Virus record (IMG/VR): IMGVR_UViG_3300007708_000003
Location: 34,361 to 98,360 of that record
Reading direction: 5' to 3' (one strand)
Length of the DNA: 64,000 nt
Source: a virus
The notes beneath the pieces are model-generated. The model saw nothing but the letters and a program-made list of their open reading frames with translations. It was not told the DNA's origin and searched no databases. Positions 11,446 to 22,900 of this stretch are shown piece after piece (position 1 is the stretch's first letter; every line of letters begins with the position of its first letter). Both the position numbers and the translations under genes were made by a program.

Positions 11446-14055
11446 TTAATATTTTATTTGTTGTGCAGATGAGCTTTTTAAATAGGTAGCATTTGCATTT
11501 TGTATCATTGCAAGATATTGAGAAAAATCCATACTTATGCCATTTTCAATTTCTAATAGTTTTGATTTATCATCAATGCTCATTGGTATAAATCTTCCAG
11601 GACTGTTATTCCATGTATTATTAAAATGATTCTTTTTACCTATTGTAACATATACACCAGGCTTACCATCAACATCGTTTGTTCTTTGGATGTCATATTT
11701 GTATCCAAACTTCTCCATGTATGCAGGAGAACTAATGCTGCCATTAGGATTTTTATACAAGTCAACAGCTATACCTAATGATCTATTACTTATTGTATTT
11801 GCCATTATACCTGATTTTAATCTTTCAGATGGTATTGCAGATGCTTCATCATATGTCATTGTGAAAGTAACAGGACCTGACACACCAGATTTTTTGGTTT
11901 CACCTGCAGCAAGATTAGGTTTTAATGTAAAATTAACAGTTTTATCTACAGGGTTAAATGTTACTGTAGCATAGTCAGAAAATATTTTTCCTAGTTGTTC
12001 TTTTGACATTGTTGCAAGTCTTTCTGTAACACCTTGATTATCAGACTTTGATCTTATAACATTCATGATTTCAGAATCAGATAGCTTATTAAAAGTATAT
12101 TGTGTACTTGTAACAGCACCATTTTGAAATTGATTTGCTACTGTTGTAGATATAAATTTCTTAGCATCCTCACTAGCATTTGTAAAATCATATATAGGTT
12201 TACCTGCTGATGTTCTACCTGTTACTTTTACACCTTTAAATGTTGGATTAATATATCCATTGTTACCAGGTGATACAATGTCAGCTATGTTATTATATGA
12301 CTCTTCAAGAGTTTTATCAGTTGCTAATAATGTTCTTAAGTTAGATTGTATTTCTTGAAAAGGTTTTGAGTTAAGTATGTTACCTGCTTTAATGTGATCA
12401 TCTATAATATGAGAAGATGCTTTACCTATTGCACCTATTGAGATTTTCTTTAACAAACTTTGTGCAGATGTTGGATCATTAGGATTAAACTTAGCATCTT
12501 CAATTTCAAAGGTTTTAAACATACTATTTAAGTTCTTGCGATCTTCTTCATTAAATGTTGCTTTTTCATTTTTAGTAACATTTCTTAGTTTGTTAATTGT
12601 GTTAGTCATTTTATTGAACGTAGCAGCATCATACACCATACTTAGTATACCTCCTGCACCATAAGTATTATCCATAATACCTTCAGTAACTCTTTCTTTG
12701 CTTGCTTGTAAACTAGATATTGCTGGTAAATCAGTGCCTCCTACTTGACCTATATAGTTAGTAGTAGGTAGTTTTCCATCAGCAGTAAGTTTTAACATTG
12801 CAAGTTTACGATTCTCATCATCATTGTACATTTGATATTTAAACTTTCTTTCATTTAAATCTAATGTTCTACTAAACTGTGATTCAGATTGTGCCATTCT
12901 CCACTTGGTAAGTTGAACTTCATCAGCTTTCATTTCAACTTTTGCAGTTACTCCAGCTTGATTAACTGCCCATTCAGATGCAGCATTATGTTTATATTTA
13001 TCAGCAATAATGTTACCCATGTTTGATAAAACATATTCTACACCTTTAGTACTTAAATTAGATAAGTCTGTTTTAGATTTTGCAAGTTCATTTACATAGT
13101 TATTTCTTTCTGCAACAAGTTTATCATATGCAGGTTTGTTAACTATCTTACCACCATTTTTACCAGCAACTTGATGAAAGACATTCAATCGTAAATCATA
13201 ATCTTTTATTTTTTCATCAGACTGTTGACCTCTTATAGTAGCTTCATTAATAAGTGACTTTGTCATATCAGTAGCCATAAGTTGTGTAGCTTCAGTTCTT
13301 GATATGTTTCTTTGTGTCATTAAATTATTTACAGTTGACTCAGATTGAACTTTACCAACTTGATTAAAGTATCTATCATACTTTTTACCCATAGTAGTTA
13401 CTGCCCAGTTAGTAAAAGGATCTACAGCTATCTTACCATTTTTAAATGTTTTTAAATAACCATCACCCATTGCTTGTGTAATTTCTATATCAAGTCCTAT
13501 TTCTTTTGCAGCTTTATTTAATAGGTCAGCAGGATTTTCATAAGGTACAAACTCTCCAGGTTGTACTTGCATAATACTACCATCACCACGTTTAGCAGTT
13601 TTTAATTTTTGTGCTTGTTGTTGTATATCTAATTCTGAATACTCATTGTACATATTACGCACATCAGCATCAAAACTATTTTTCACAGAATCTAATCTGG
13701 ATGCAGCTTCTTGATTTTGTCTTGTTACAGACATGTCATATAATATCTCCTTATCATTTACAATAGGATCAAGTATACTCATTGCTTGAGCAACATTAGA
13801 TTGATTAGATAAATCTAAACCTGCAGTAGCTTTTAGATTGTCTTGTATTTTTTTAAAGATGTCTTGTCTAGTTTTTTGATTCTCACTATTTGTTAATGCA
13901 GAATTTAAAGCAGAACTTGCAAGAGTTTTAAATGCATTAAAACCCTTATCATATCTTGCTTGTCTTTGACCCATGGCTGTACTTAAAAAAGCAAAGTCTG
14001 GAGTATAAAGTTCTTGATCAAAAGTATCTGTTACGCCTTGTACAAAAGTAGCCAT
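11446..14055 (-). CDS. Virion cargo/ejection protein (869 aa)
   Basis: The protein starts MATFVQGVTDTFDQELYTPDF and continues with a segment around AMGQRQARYDKGFNAF. That N-terminus resembles a conserved large protein in crAss-like and related Bacteroidota phages, always next to the giant ejection proteins. Most of the chain is predicted helical with long heptad-like stretches (roughly 60-330). The second half is more beta-like and rich in Thr, Ser and Gly. No enzymatic signature is visible. It lies in a tight run: 15 bases after the preceding gene and three bases before the next. I assign it to the ejected/cargo group by position and N-terminal pattern; molecular function is unknown. Confidence 0.6.
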   Translation of the reverse strand: MATFVQGVTDTFDQELYTPDFAFLSTAMGQRQARYDKGFNAFKTLASSALNSALTNSENQKTRQDIFKKIQDNLKATAGLDLSNQSNVAQAMSILDPIVNDKEILYDMSVTRQNQEAASRLDSVKNSFDADVRNMYNEYSELDIQQQAQKLKTAKRGDGSIMQVQPGEFVPYENPADLLNKAAKEIGLDIEITQAMGDGYLKTFKNGKIAVDPFTNWAVTTMGKKYDRYFNQVGKVQSESTVNNLMTQRNISRTEATQLMATDMTKSLINEATIRGQQSDEKIKDYDLRLNVFHQVAGKNGGKIVNKPAYDKLVAERNNYVNELAKSKTDLSNLSTKGVEYVLSNMGNIIADKYKHNAASEWAVNQAGVTAKVEMKADEVQLTKWRMAQSESQFSRTLDLNERKFKYQMYNDDENRKLAMLKLTADGKLPTTNYIGQVGGTDLPAISSLQASKERVTEGIMDNTYGAGGILSMVYDAATFNKMTNTINKLRNVTKNEKATFNEEDRKNLNSMFKTFEIEDAKFNPNDPTSAQSLLKKISIGAIGKASSHIIDDHIKAGNILNSKPFQEIQSNLRTLLATDKTLEESYNNIADIVSPGNNGYINPTFKGVKVTGRTSAGKPIYDFTNASEDAKKFISTTVANQFQNGAVTSTQYTFNKLSDSEIMNVIRSKSDNQGVTERLATMSKEQLGKIFSDYATVTFNPVDKTVNFTLKPNLAAGETKKSGVSGPVTFTMTYDEASAIPSERLKSGIMANTISNRSLGIAVDLYKNPNGSISSPAYMEKFGYKYDIQRTNDVDGKPGVYVTIGKKNHFNNTWNNSPGRFIPMSIDDKSKLLEIENGISMDFSQYLAMIQNANATYLKSSSAQQIKY

Positions 14056-14070
14056 GTATTTATTTTTTTA

Positions 14071-17000
14071 TTAAAACATATTACCTAATCCTTCAGCCAT
14101 AGCTTGTCCAGGATTGTATGGATCATATGTATTATTTCTAGATTTTTTAGCCATAATTATTTTACTTGCAAGAGAATATGCTTGGTCTTTACTCAAACCA
14201 TTTTCTATACCTTTATTTGTAAAAGCAGATATTTGTTTCCAGTCATCATCATCCCAATCATCAGCATATCCTTTATTACCTTTAGCACTTGCTGCAGCTG
14301 TTAATGGATTTATGTAAGTATCAACTCCAAAAGGATTTCTACCTTCACCTGAATATCCAATATCACCATATACTCTATCAATACCAACTTGAGGGAACAT
14401 ATCTTCTAGAATATTACCTTTAAATGCATTACCCCATCCTTGATTAAATGCTTTTGTCATTCCTAACATTTTAGCATTTTCAGCATTAACACGTTGTTGA
14501 CCATAAATAGCATTCTCTTGATTAAATTTTGATCTAAGTTCTGCGTTTGCTAGTGCTTCTTGATTAGCTACACCAGAACCATAACGTGATGCCTCATTAG
14601 ATATACCAACATTAGCATTAGAGTATTTACCTTGTGTGTCAGTTACTTTATCTATTGCTTGCCCTTGTACACCAAGTCCTGCTCCAAATGCAACATTACC
14701 TGCCATTGTATTTGCAGCTTGGTTACTTAACATATTACCTGTAGATTGTATTTTAGCAATCTCACCTTCAGGACTTAATAAGTTATAAGGACCTGTTTGA
14801 AAATCAACTTGTTGTAGTGTAGGTGGAAAATTACCTATTTTTCTACCAAAAGCATTTGCAAGATTTAATACATCAGGTGTAAACCATCCTCTTGTTTTAT
14901 TTACAATAGAAGGAGTTATAGTTTTTTCCTGTACATCCACAGTTGTATTTATTGAAGCAGGAGTTGTTGTTTGTGCAACTTGTGCAGGAGCTTTTTTAAA
15001 TTTTTTAAGAGTAAAAACATCTTGTCCTGGTACATATGCATCTTCTTGAGTAACATCAACTTGAGGTCCAAAACCTGCAGCAACAGAATATTCATTTGCT
15101 TTATCAACTAAATATTTAGAAGCAGGTCCTTCTTGACCTTTTTGACTAATAAAATCTTTTCTCCATGCCTCAACACCTTTACCTGATGGTCCATTGTATT
15201 GTTCTAACTCATCTTTCCAATTATTAATAGTCTCATCTAAACCTTGTTTTCCTACAGGAAATTGTTTGCTTTCATAATACCCTGATTCAGGATTCCAAGT
15301 AAAACCAGTTTTAGATGTTTGCTCAGGTATATAACTTACATTAGGTGCATATTTATTGCCTATAATTTCATAGCCTGCAGCTGCTGCTTTATCTAAAAGT
15401 TCTTTATCTCTTACATTGTATGTAGTACCTGCTTTATATGGTGTACCAACAGGCTTACCTTGTGCATCATAATTTTGATACATACCTGTAGCAGAATTAA
15501 ATCTTGGTGTACCACCTACTTGCATTTTATATATTGAACCACCATATGCTTTTTGTTCTTCACCAGAAGTATCAATTATAAAAGGTGATAAAGATGTATC
15601 TGTTTTTAAAGAAGAAGTTTGTTTTTTTACTACAGAAGCAGGTTTTGATTCAGCAGGTTTTGGTTTACCAACCTCTTTACTTTTTACTTGTTCATCAACT
15701 CCCATACTATTTGTTGTAGTTGAATCATTTCCTGTAACAGTCCACTCACCTGTTGTAGGTGTACCACCAGGATTGATATCTGCTGCTTCAGGATATTTAG
15801 TTAAGTTTTTAGCAAATCCTGCATCAAACTTTTCTTTTAACTCATCTAATCTTAATTCTTCTACTTGTCCTGTAGTTAAGTTTTTAGCACGTATCTTTTC
15901 ATTATACAAATCAGAAGGAACACCTAAAAATCTTTCAGGTGCTAATAATGGATTATTTTCACCAACACCATATTGTGTATCAATTACTTTAAACCTACCA
16001 TTTGGTAATTCTAATATATCATTTTGATCTATTGCAATATTGTTATCTCTAGAACCATAGTATCTTGTAGGTTGAGAAGTTGGTACAGTTGAAAAGTTAT
16101 AAGCTCTATTATTATCAGCTGTCCACCATGAACTTGCTGTTCTACCATGTTTTCTAAGTACAGGTGCATTACCTGTTTCAGGATCTAATTTTCTTAATGC
16201 TTTAAACTCATCAAAAGTTAAATAATACTTTTTATTTTTATTATCATAATCAGTAGTTCCTTGTGGACTAAAATAAATACCTTGAGGATCATTTAACCAG
16301 TTAGGCAACCAGTCACCTGTAGATGACATTTCTATATCACTTACTTTAATAGGTTGACCATTTACATAATATACATCTCCTATTTTAGGAATAGCACTTA
16401 ATTTTTGTTGTCTTATAACAACTTCATCTAATGGTATAGTACCTGGTGCTGTGTACATAGTGTCTTCTGAAAAGTTCCAATTTGGTTCAGCTTTAGTTGT
16501 TGCTGTTTTATCTTTAGCAGTTTCTGCACTTTCTTTATCAGTAGGTATAATAGTAGGTATTGGTGGGATAGGTAAAGGAACACCAAATTGTGCTTTAGGT
16601 AATTGTGTACCACCATAACGTCTAGTTAGTGTATGATCATATTGGTTTAGCAATTCTTTAGAAGCAGGTAAATTTATATAGTTACCTTGTGCATCTTTAG
16701 TACCTTGTCTATCTATATTATTTGCAGAATAAACTTCTGGTACATTAAAACCTTTATTTTGATTTTGTTTATAATATTTCATAGCAGTTGCTAATCTTTC
16801 ATCTGCAGTATATTTTGTTTTATTAGATGTTACACTATTATAATTATCATCATTTATTTCTGTTAATATGTCATAATCATTTTTGTTCATCAAAGTGTGT
16901 TGTCCTTTACTATCACCATCACCTCTCCAGTTATTATTTTCTATTGAATATCTATATTCAGCAGGTGTTTGAAAGTTTGGAACTTGTCTATTTAAGTTTG

Positions 17001-17787
17001 TATCAAAATGAGTTTCTCCAGGTTTAATTACATTTTTAAAAAATGGATCAGATAAATCAGCATCTGAATTATTTTGTAAATATGTTGCTGCATATGTATC
17101 TTTTACCTCACCTTTAGTTTGATACTTAGTAAGACCACCATATCTTGCTTGAGGTTGTCCTTGTTGTTCTTCTTCTTGTTGTTCAGCAGAACCACCACCC
17201 ATCATGCCTTCCATAACAGATTCTGCAATAGCAGGTACACCATCAGGAAATCCTTTCATTGATTCTTGTACAAGTGCAAGCATTCCTAATTTTTTAAGAT
17301 TGCTGTCTAACATTACTTGTGCTGTTTCTTTAGAGTACTTATCTTTAGTATCATCTTTAAGAATAGCCATGTAATCATTTACTTGATATTTCTTTGCTAT
17401 TTCTGCAGGAGTATAACCTTTTTTATTAGCAGACATACCAAACATTTTAAGAATCTCAGGATCTTTAATTTTAAGTTTATCTGTATCAGAAAATATAAAG
17501 GAACCTTCAGGTACATTAAGAGGAACTCCACCTTTAGAGTGACGTTTACCTACAATAGTTTGATGCTCTAAAAATCCATCATTGTTTGTATCACCTATAA
17601 TAGTTTCTCCACCTTCAGCTTCAATGTTAGCTTTATCACGTGGTACTGCACTTATAGTATTCTTTACATCACTTTGTACTTGAGTATCTGGTTTTAAAAA
17701 TAAAGTGTTTCTATCAACTAAACTATAATCTAATTGTTGACCAGTTTTTGCTCTATTGGGTACTGACTTAATCTTGATATTGTACAT
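14071..17787 (-). CDS. crAss-type cargo protein with GDTNNDG...KRHSKGGVPL N-terminus (1238 aa)
   Basis: The N-terminal 120 residues contain a pattern very common in Bacteroidota phages: GETIIGDTNNDG, then GKRHSKGGVPLNVPEGSFIF and a short SDTDKLKI segment. The rest is long, low in complexity, and rich in Pro, Thr, Gln, Asn and Tyr. Short Gly-rich motifs are scattered in it (ARYGGLTKYQ, RRYGGTQLPKAQFG, KAYGGSIYKMQVGG) and recur in the two proteins encoded upstream. There are no obvious membrane segments or catalytic residues. An 82-base gap precedes it and holds a TATATTTG element (17840-17847) and an AAACCTTTAA leader motif 16 bases before the ATG. This gene can therefore start its own transcript, which may cover the giant ejection genes. 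The virion cargo role follows from family resemblance and position. Confidence 0.65.
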   Translation of the reverse strand: MYNIKIKSVPNRAKTGQQLDYSLVDRNTLFLKPDTQVQSDVKNTISAVPRDKANIEAEGGETIIGDTNNDGFLEHQTIVGKRHSKGGVPLNVPEGSFIFSDTDKLKIKDPEILKMFGMSANKKGYTPAEIAKKYQVNDYMAILKDDTKDKYSKETAQVMLDSNLKKLGMLALVQESMKGFPDGVPAIAESVMEGMMGGGSAEQQEEEQQGQPQARYGGLTKYQTKGEVKDTYAATYLQNNSDADLSDPFFKNVIKPGETHFDTNLNRQVPNFQTPAEYRYSIENNNWRGDGDSKGQHTLMNKNDYDILTEINDDNYNSVTSNKTKYTADERLATAMKYYKQNQNKGFNVPEVYSANNIDRQGTKDAQGNYINLPASKELLNQYDHTLTRRYGGTQLPKAQFGVPLPIPPIPTIIPTDKESAETAKDKTATTKAEPNWNFSEDTMYTAPGTIPLDEVVIRQQKLSAIPKIGDVYYVNGQPIKVSDIEMSSTGDWLPNWLNDPQGIYFSPQGTTDYDNKNKKYYLTFDEFKALRKLDPETGNAPVLRKHGRTASSWWTADNNRAYNFSTVPTSQPTRYYGSRDNNIAIDQNDILELPNGRFKVIDTQYGVGENNPLLAPERFLGVPSDLYNEKIRAKNLTTGQVEELRLDELKEKFDAGFAKNLTKYPEAADINPGGTPTTGEWTVTGNDSTTTNSMGVDEQVKSKEVGKPKPAESKPASVVKKQTSSLKTDTSLSPFIIDTSGEEQKAYGGSIYKMQVGGTPRFNSATGMYQNYDAQGKPVGTPYKAGTTYNVRDKELLDKAAAAGYEIIGNKYAPNVSYIPEQTSKTGFTWNPESGYYESKQFPVGKQGLDETINNWKDELEQYNGPSGKGVEAWRKDFISQKGQEGPASKYLVDKANEYSVAAGFGPQVDVTQEDAYVPGQDVFTLKKFKKAPAQVAQTTTPASINTTVDVQEKTITPSIVNKTRGWFTPDVLNLANAFGRKIGNFPPTLQQVDFQTGPYNLLSPEGEIAKIQSTGNMLSNQAANTMAGNVAFGAGLGVQGQAIDKVTDTQGKYSNANVGISNEASRYGSGVANQEALANAELRSKFNQENAIYGQQRVNAENAKMLGMTKAFNQGWGNAFKGNILEDMFPQVGIDRVYGDIGYSGEGRNPFGVDTYINPLTAAASAKGNKGYADDWDDDDWKQISAFTNKGIENGLSKDQAYSLASKIIMAKKSRNNTYDPYNPGQAMAEGLGNMF

Positions 17788-17802
17788 AAACTTCTAAAGT
17801 TT

Positions 17803-17810
17803 AAAGGTTT
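17803..17810 (-). promoter_or_regulatory. Leader motif AACCTTTAA before the 1238-aa cargo gene
   Basis: On the minus strand the sequence reads AAACCTTT followed by AAAC, 16 bases before the ATG at 17787. It matches the ATTAACCTT leader motif found 12-16 bases before four other starts in this window. The function is unknown; a role in translation initiation is possible. Confidence 0.4.
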
Positions 17811-17839
17811 GATATTAAACATCTTACATTTAGAAGATA

Positions 17840-17847
17840 CAAATATA
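17840..17847 (-). promoter_or_regulatory. Bacteroidota-type -7 promoter element (TATATTTG)
   Basis: Minus-strand TATATTTG matches the Bacteroidota -7 consensus TAnnTTTG. A TTGG lies about 15 bases upstream and could serve as the -33 element. It sits in the gap between two cargo genes and would drive the 1238-aa gene and those after it. Confidence 0.5.
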
Positions 17848-17869
17848 AGTTGTTTTTTCCAATTATATA

Positions 17870-19936
17870 TTATAAAAATTCAATTTCTGCTCCATCACGT
17901 AAGAGCTGTAGTAACTGTTCATGTGATACTTTGTATTGTCCACCTGCAGCAAAATTCATTTGACCTCCTGCTTTAGCAATAACATTTCCTCTAGTACCAT
18001 AATCTTGTATTGCAGTATATCTATTAGGAATATAATCATTACCACCACCTTGAACATTTGGTGTATATATACCTGTAGTATTTACAGGATTATATACCAT
18101 ACTTGCTTCACGTTGTTGATTAACTTGTGCTTTACTCATTGCTTTTGGACCACGTTCTCCTAATGAATTATTGAAAATTGATAAACCTAATAATGCATTA
18201 TTAGCCATTTGTCTACCTGATACATTGTTAACAGTTTTTTTATTTACTTTTTTATTATATGTTTCAGGAGAATTTTGAGGAAATGCATATCCATCATACA
18301 TACCTTTTTTATTTGCTACTTGCTCATCTGTAAGAGATATAGTATTTTGTCCTGCTGCACCTAAAGCTTGTTGATCATTATATGATTTTATACTAGCTGC
18401 AGTTGGTGCATTTGGATCATTACGATCATATCTAGTATTATCAGCTCCACCATATCCTTCTTGTCCTACACCCATTCCTTCTACAAAACCAGGAGTTGAA
18501 TAAACACTTGTATATCTATCACGTATAGGTTGTCCATTAGTATATCCTCTTGTATCTGCAAAGTTAGCAGTCTGTCCAAATCTAGGTTGTTGTAAACCAT
18601 AAGGATCATTAAAATCAAATCCTGGAGGTATACCTACTTGTGCTAATGGTAATCCACCATATTCCATATTAGCAATAATTTTTTCTTGTACATAATCTGG
18701 TAATGCTTTAAATCCTGGATTATTAATTCCTCCACCTTCAGCTTTCATATCATATGGAACACCTTTCCAACTTTGCATTTGTTGTTCTTGTTGTGATAAA
18801 TCTTCAAATCTTTGAGGACCAACTCTTGGAGATGAAGTCATTGGATTTATATTTGACGTTACATTACCTGTAACACTATATGATGTAGCAGGTTTATTTT
18901 TTTTACCAAACACAGCATTTGCTGCACCTTTGTATCCTTGAAAAGCACCAGCTAACCCACTTGCTAAACTTGCTATACCAGCTATTTGTTTTAATGGTTT
19001 AATATTAGTAGCTGCCATAGCTGCTGCAGGCATACTTAACATATTAATATCTGTCATTGCATTATTAAATGCATCTTGTGGTAAGAAATCAGCATAATAT
19101 TTTTTATCAGCATATATACCACCATAAGGATATTTAGCAATACCTCCATATTTCATTCCTTGTTGAGCAGGTTCTTCCATACCTTGCTCTTGCATTTGCT
19201 CTTGTGGAACTTCTTGTTCTTGTCCACCACCCATTTGTTGCATTACTTCTTGAACTACTGGAACTACTTGTTCTTGAGGCATACCAAGTTGTACAAATAT
19301 TTCTACAATCATTTGTGGATCTATTTGTAATTGTAATAACTGAGCTATAACTTCTTGAGGTTGAGCACCTTGCTGTAGCATTTGTTGTATTTGCTGAATC
19401 AGCTGTTCTATATCACCACCTTGTTGTTGTGGAGCTTGTTGCATTTGAGATGGATCACCACCCATTTGCATAGCAGGTTGTTGAGATACAGTCTGAACTT
19501 GTTTTACAATTTCTTGCATAGCTGCTTGTTGTTGCTCAGGTTTCATTTGTTGTAATTGCCCCATAAGTTCTTGATAAACTTTATTTGGATCTTCACCTGA
19601 TTGTTGTGCAACCATTTGTGCATATGTTTGAATCATCTGCATCATTTGTTGATTACCTTGATCACCTTGTGCAACACCACCTTCTTGTTTAGCAAAGTTT
19701 TTAGCAAAGTTTGCTTTCTTTACCATAGTAGAAGAATAGTCATCTTTGTTTGCTAATATATGTGAAGCAGCTTCTTGTACTCCCATGTTCATGCGAGTTG
19801 CTTGAGCTTTAAAAGTTCCTTTTTTAGATGGATCAATATGTATACCGCCACCTGCTGCATATTCATATACATCATGAATAGTTGCTGGTACATAACCATT
19901 CATAAATTCCATTTGTGCTTTTGTGAGTCTATCCAT
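17870..19936 (-). CDS. Gln/Met-rich cargo protein, conserved N-terminus (688 aa)
   Basis: Residues 1-90 (MDRLTKAQMEFMNGYVPATI, then GGGIHIDPSKKGTFKAQATR and MNMGVQEAAS) form a block I recognise from many Bacteroidota phages. It is followed by a roughly 170-residue Gln/Met/Pro-rich region (about 95-265) with long runs of QQ and MQQ. The C-terminal part has several Gly-rich YGG/AGG motifs (MKYGGIAKYPYGGIYADKKY, MEYGGLPLAQVG, AKAGGQMNFAAGG), shared with the flanking cargo proteins. The Q-rich tract looks like a disordered linker rather than an enzyme. It is transcribed with the large cargo genes. The role is inferred as structural or ejected; no catalytic site is visible. Confidence 0.6.
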   Translation of the reverse strand: MDRLTKAQMEFMNGYVPATIHDVYEYAAGGGIHIDPSKKGTFKAQATRMNMGVQEAASHILANKDDYSSTMVKKANFAKNFAKQEGGVAQGDQGNQQMMQMIQTYAQMVAQQSGEDPNKVYQELMGQLQQMKPEQQQAAMQEIVKQVQTVSQQPAMQMGGDPSQMQQAPQQQGGDIEQLIQQIQQMLQQGAQPQEVIAQLLQLQIDPQMIVEIFVQLGMPQEQVVPVVQEVMQQMGGGQEQEVPQEQMQEQGMEEPAQQGMKYGGIAKYPYGGIYADKKYYADFLPQDAFNNAMTDINMLSMPAAAMAATNIKPLKQIAGIASLASGLAGAFQGYKGAANAVFGKKNKPATSYSVTGNVTSNINPMTSSPRVGPQRFEDLSQQEQQMQSWKGVPYDMKAEGGGINNPGFKALPDYVQEKIIANMEYGGLPLAQVGIPPGFDFNDPYGLQQPRFGQTANFADTRGYTNGQPIRDRYTSVYSTPGFVEGMGVGQEGYGGADNTRYDRNDPNAPTAASIKSYNDQQALGAAGQNTISLTDEQVANKKGMYDGYAFPQNSPETYNKKVNKKTVNNVSGRQMANNALLGLSIFNNSLGERGPKAMSKAQVNQQREASMVYNPVNTTGIYTPNVQGGGNDYIPNRYTAIQDYGTRGNVIAKAGGQMNFAAGGQYKVSHEQLLQLLRDGAEIEFL

Positions 19937-19950
19937 AATTGTAAGTTTTT

Positions 19951-19962
19951 GATACTAGTATC
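19951..19962. repeat. 12-bp perfect palindrome in a 59-bp gap
   Basis: GATACTAGTATC is a perfect 12-base palindrome. It lies midway between the stop at 19996 and the ATG at 19936, in a gap with no recognisable -7 element. It could be an operator, but nothing here proves that. Confidence 0.3.
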
Positions 19963-19995
19963 ATTATAATTTAGTGATTTTTATTGAGATATGCA

Positions 19996-22900
19996 TTATG
20001 AACTAAGCCAACTTAGTGCTTTCTTTTGTTTTCCTACAGTGCCACCTTGTTTTTCTTTTGATAATCCAACTGCTGTTGCACCTGTTGCTAATCCAACTGG
20101 TAATATTGCAGGAAGTTTATTAAAAGCATCTGATAAGAATTTTAAAGTTTGTGGTGAATCATTAGCAAAATCAAATATTCTATGATATGATTGTTCAGTA
20201 TAAGGATTTTTATAAGGTTGAGTTTTAAAATGTTTCATTGCATCAAAAACTTTTTTAGGAGTAATTGGCTCATAAATATCTTTTATCAATCCTCTTTCTA
20301 ACATCGCTCTTCTTGCTTCTGCTAAAAATGATGATGGCTCTTTTGATGGTATACCATGTTTACTTTTTCTAAAATAGTTATATGCTTTATTTGTTTTTTC
20401 TGAAAAGTCTTTTAATAAATTTTGTGAGTTATTAAAGTATTTTCTAAGCATATCATCTAATGCAGTATTTCTACTGTTTTGCAAAGCATGATTTATTTCA
20501 TGGTCATAAACAGGCATACCTTCTGCATACTCTCTACCAATAGCAATTTCACCTGGCATTTCAACACCATAGAATTCTTTTGCAAAAATATTATTTCTTA
20601 ATTCTGCAGGTGAGTTAGCTTTAGATAAATCAATAACACTATCTGAAAAATTGCTTGATCCTAGACCTGGTCTAAAGAATGCATTGTTTCTAGGTATTCC
20701 AAATTTTTGAGGTGTTAATGCAGAATTTAATTTTTTTGCTTCAAGATAATTTGCATTAAAGTTTCCTTGTAAAGCTGTTTGATATAATTCTGATATTCTT
20801 GTTTGTGCATTACTGATAGCTTTGTTTTCTAAATCTACCATTCCTGGAAAATCTCTTTTTAACATTTCAGCTTCTTGTGCAACTAATCTATTAAATCCTT
20901 CAGGAGATTCAAGTTGAGTTATCTTTTTTAATAATTCTTTATCTAGATTTTCAGCACCAATAGTTATTAATTTTTTATTTCTATTTTTAAAAGTTGCTGC
21001 AAGATCTTTTATAGGATTAGCATAATCAATTGCAGCATTTTCAACTTTACTTGTAGCAGATAATCCTTTACCTATAGTTTTAGCAGCAGGTCCAGCAATA
21101 GGTGCTATTTCTAAAATATCCATACCTAAAGAACCTGCATTACTCCAACTAGGATTTTTATACATCTCTGCAGCATCAGGTCCAACATTAGCCAAACCAT
21201 GTCCTGCAAATCCTGCTGTAATAGCATTACCAACAGTTGCTCCAGGAACAGCTGCCATACCAGGTAGTTGAGTTGCTAATGCACCTGTAATATATGGTGC
21301 AGCTGCAGCACCTGCTGCTTCTAAACCAAGAAGACCTAATCCTCCAGTAGCTATAACACCTGGTGCATACCATAAAGGATTTTTATATACTTCATCCCAT
21401 TGATCTCTAACTACTGCTTTTCTACGTTTTGTATTTACTTCATTGATAATATCTTGTTGCCATTCAGGTAATTTTTCAATTTGTGCATCTTGAGATTTAG
21501 TTGTAAATCCTTGAGGTGCATGTAAATCATCAAATATTCTGCTTCCTATAAACTGATCTTTTTTACTTAATCCCTTTACAGGTTTCTTTAAAGGAAAAGT
21601 TCCTCCTGTTGTAGGATCAAAACCAAACTTACCTGAATCAATTTGTTTATTAATCCAATCATCTGCTCTAACATCGCCTGTAAAAGAAATTCTGTTACCA
21701 CCTTTAGTAGTAGATGTTATGTATCCTTCAGGAGTTAAAGTATTACCTAACCATTTTTTTACAGGACCTGCATTTTGATATTTGGTAAGACCTCCATCTT
21801 CATATTGTATAGAGTTTAATTGAGGTTTTATATAATCAATAATAGGATCTATAGTGTTTTTATTTAACCATTTTACATTGCGTTTAGCACCTTCACTTCC
21901 ATTAGCAATATAACCTGCAGCAGCTAAAGGACCTGCATAACTTGCATATTTTTCAACTAATGATTGAACATGAGGTAATTGTGTTGCAAGTTGAAATTTA
22001 CCATCTATTAATTTTTGTTTATCTACTTTTACATATCTTGTTGAAAAAGGTAGTCTTCTATTAAAAGAAAGTCCTGGGTCTGTTAATGGTATATCTACAT
22101 TATTATCTATCATTCTATATACTGTTCCATTCCTTGTACTACCCATGTCTACTTCTTTTATTTTAGAACCTATAACATTAGGATTCATAGTTGCTTCAAA
22201 AACACCACTGTATGCTTCATCAGGAGCACCTGTTGCTGCCCAGTTACCTTCACTGATGATTTGATCTCTACCCATAGAAAATTTTCCACTTCCTTTTGGA
22301 CTTAATGCTTGTCTATCAATAACATCTTGTAGTGAGTTTCCAAATTTTCTAAAACCTATTGCTGGAGAATTAGAATTCATAGGGTTAATTCCTTTTTTAA
22401 CAAGTGGTCCACTTGAATTAAAAAGTTGTGATTCACCAGGATAACCATATAGTTCTCCTTTTGATGATATTTTTTTTCCATATCCAGGAAGCCAGTTCAA
22501 AGGACTTAATGAATTCCAACCACCAGCATTATTTCCCATAACTATAGCTTGTGGTTGTAAGTTCATTGGAACAACATCATCAATAATTTTTACAGGATTG
22601 GGAAATCTTTGTGTAGCTAATGCTTCTCTTAACTCAGGAGCTATACTTGTTGGTATATTTTTTAATTTAGAAAGAGCTTGTGCTTTTGTTAATCTACCTA
22701 ATGATGTTAAATTACCTGCTCCAATTAAATTTGTAGGATCAGTTATAGCATTAACAGCAAACGCTCCATAAGGATTTTGTATATCCATTGCTTCAGAAGG
22801 TCTTTGCATTTCTCCTGTTAAACCTTTCATCATTGCTAATTGTGGAAAACTTGTTATAGCAGAAATAGGTGTACCAATAATAGCACCTAATACTCCAGCA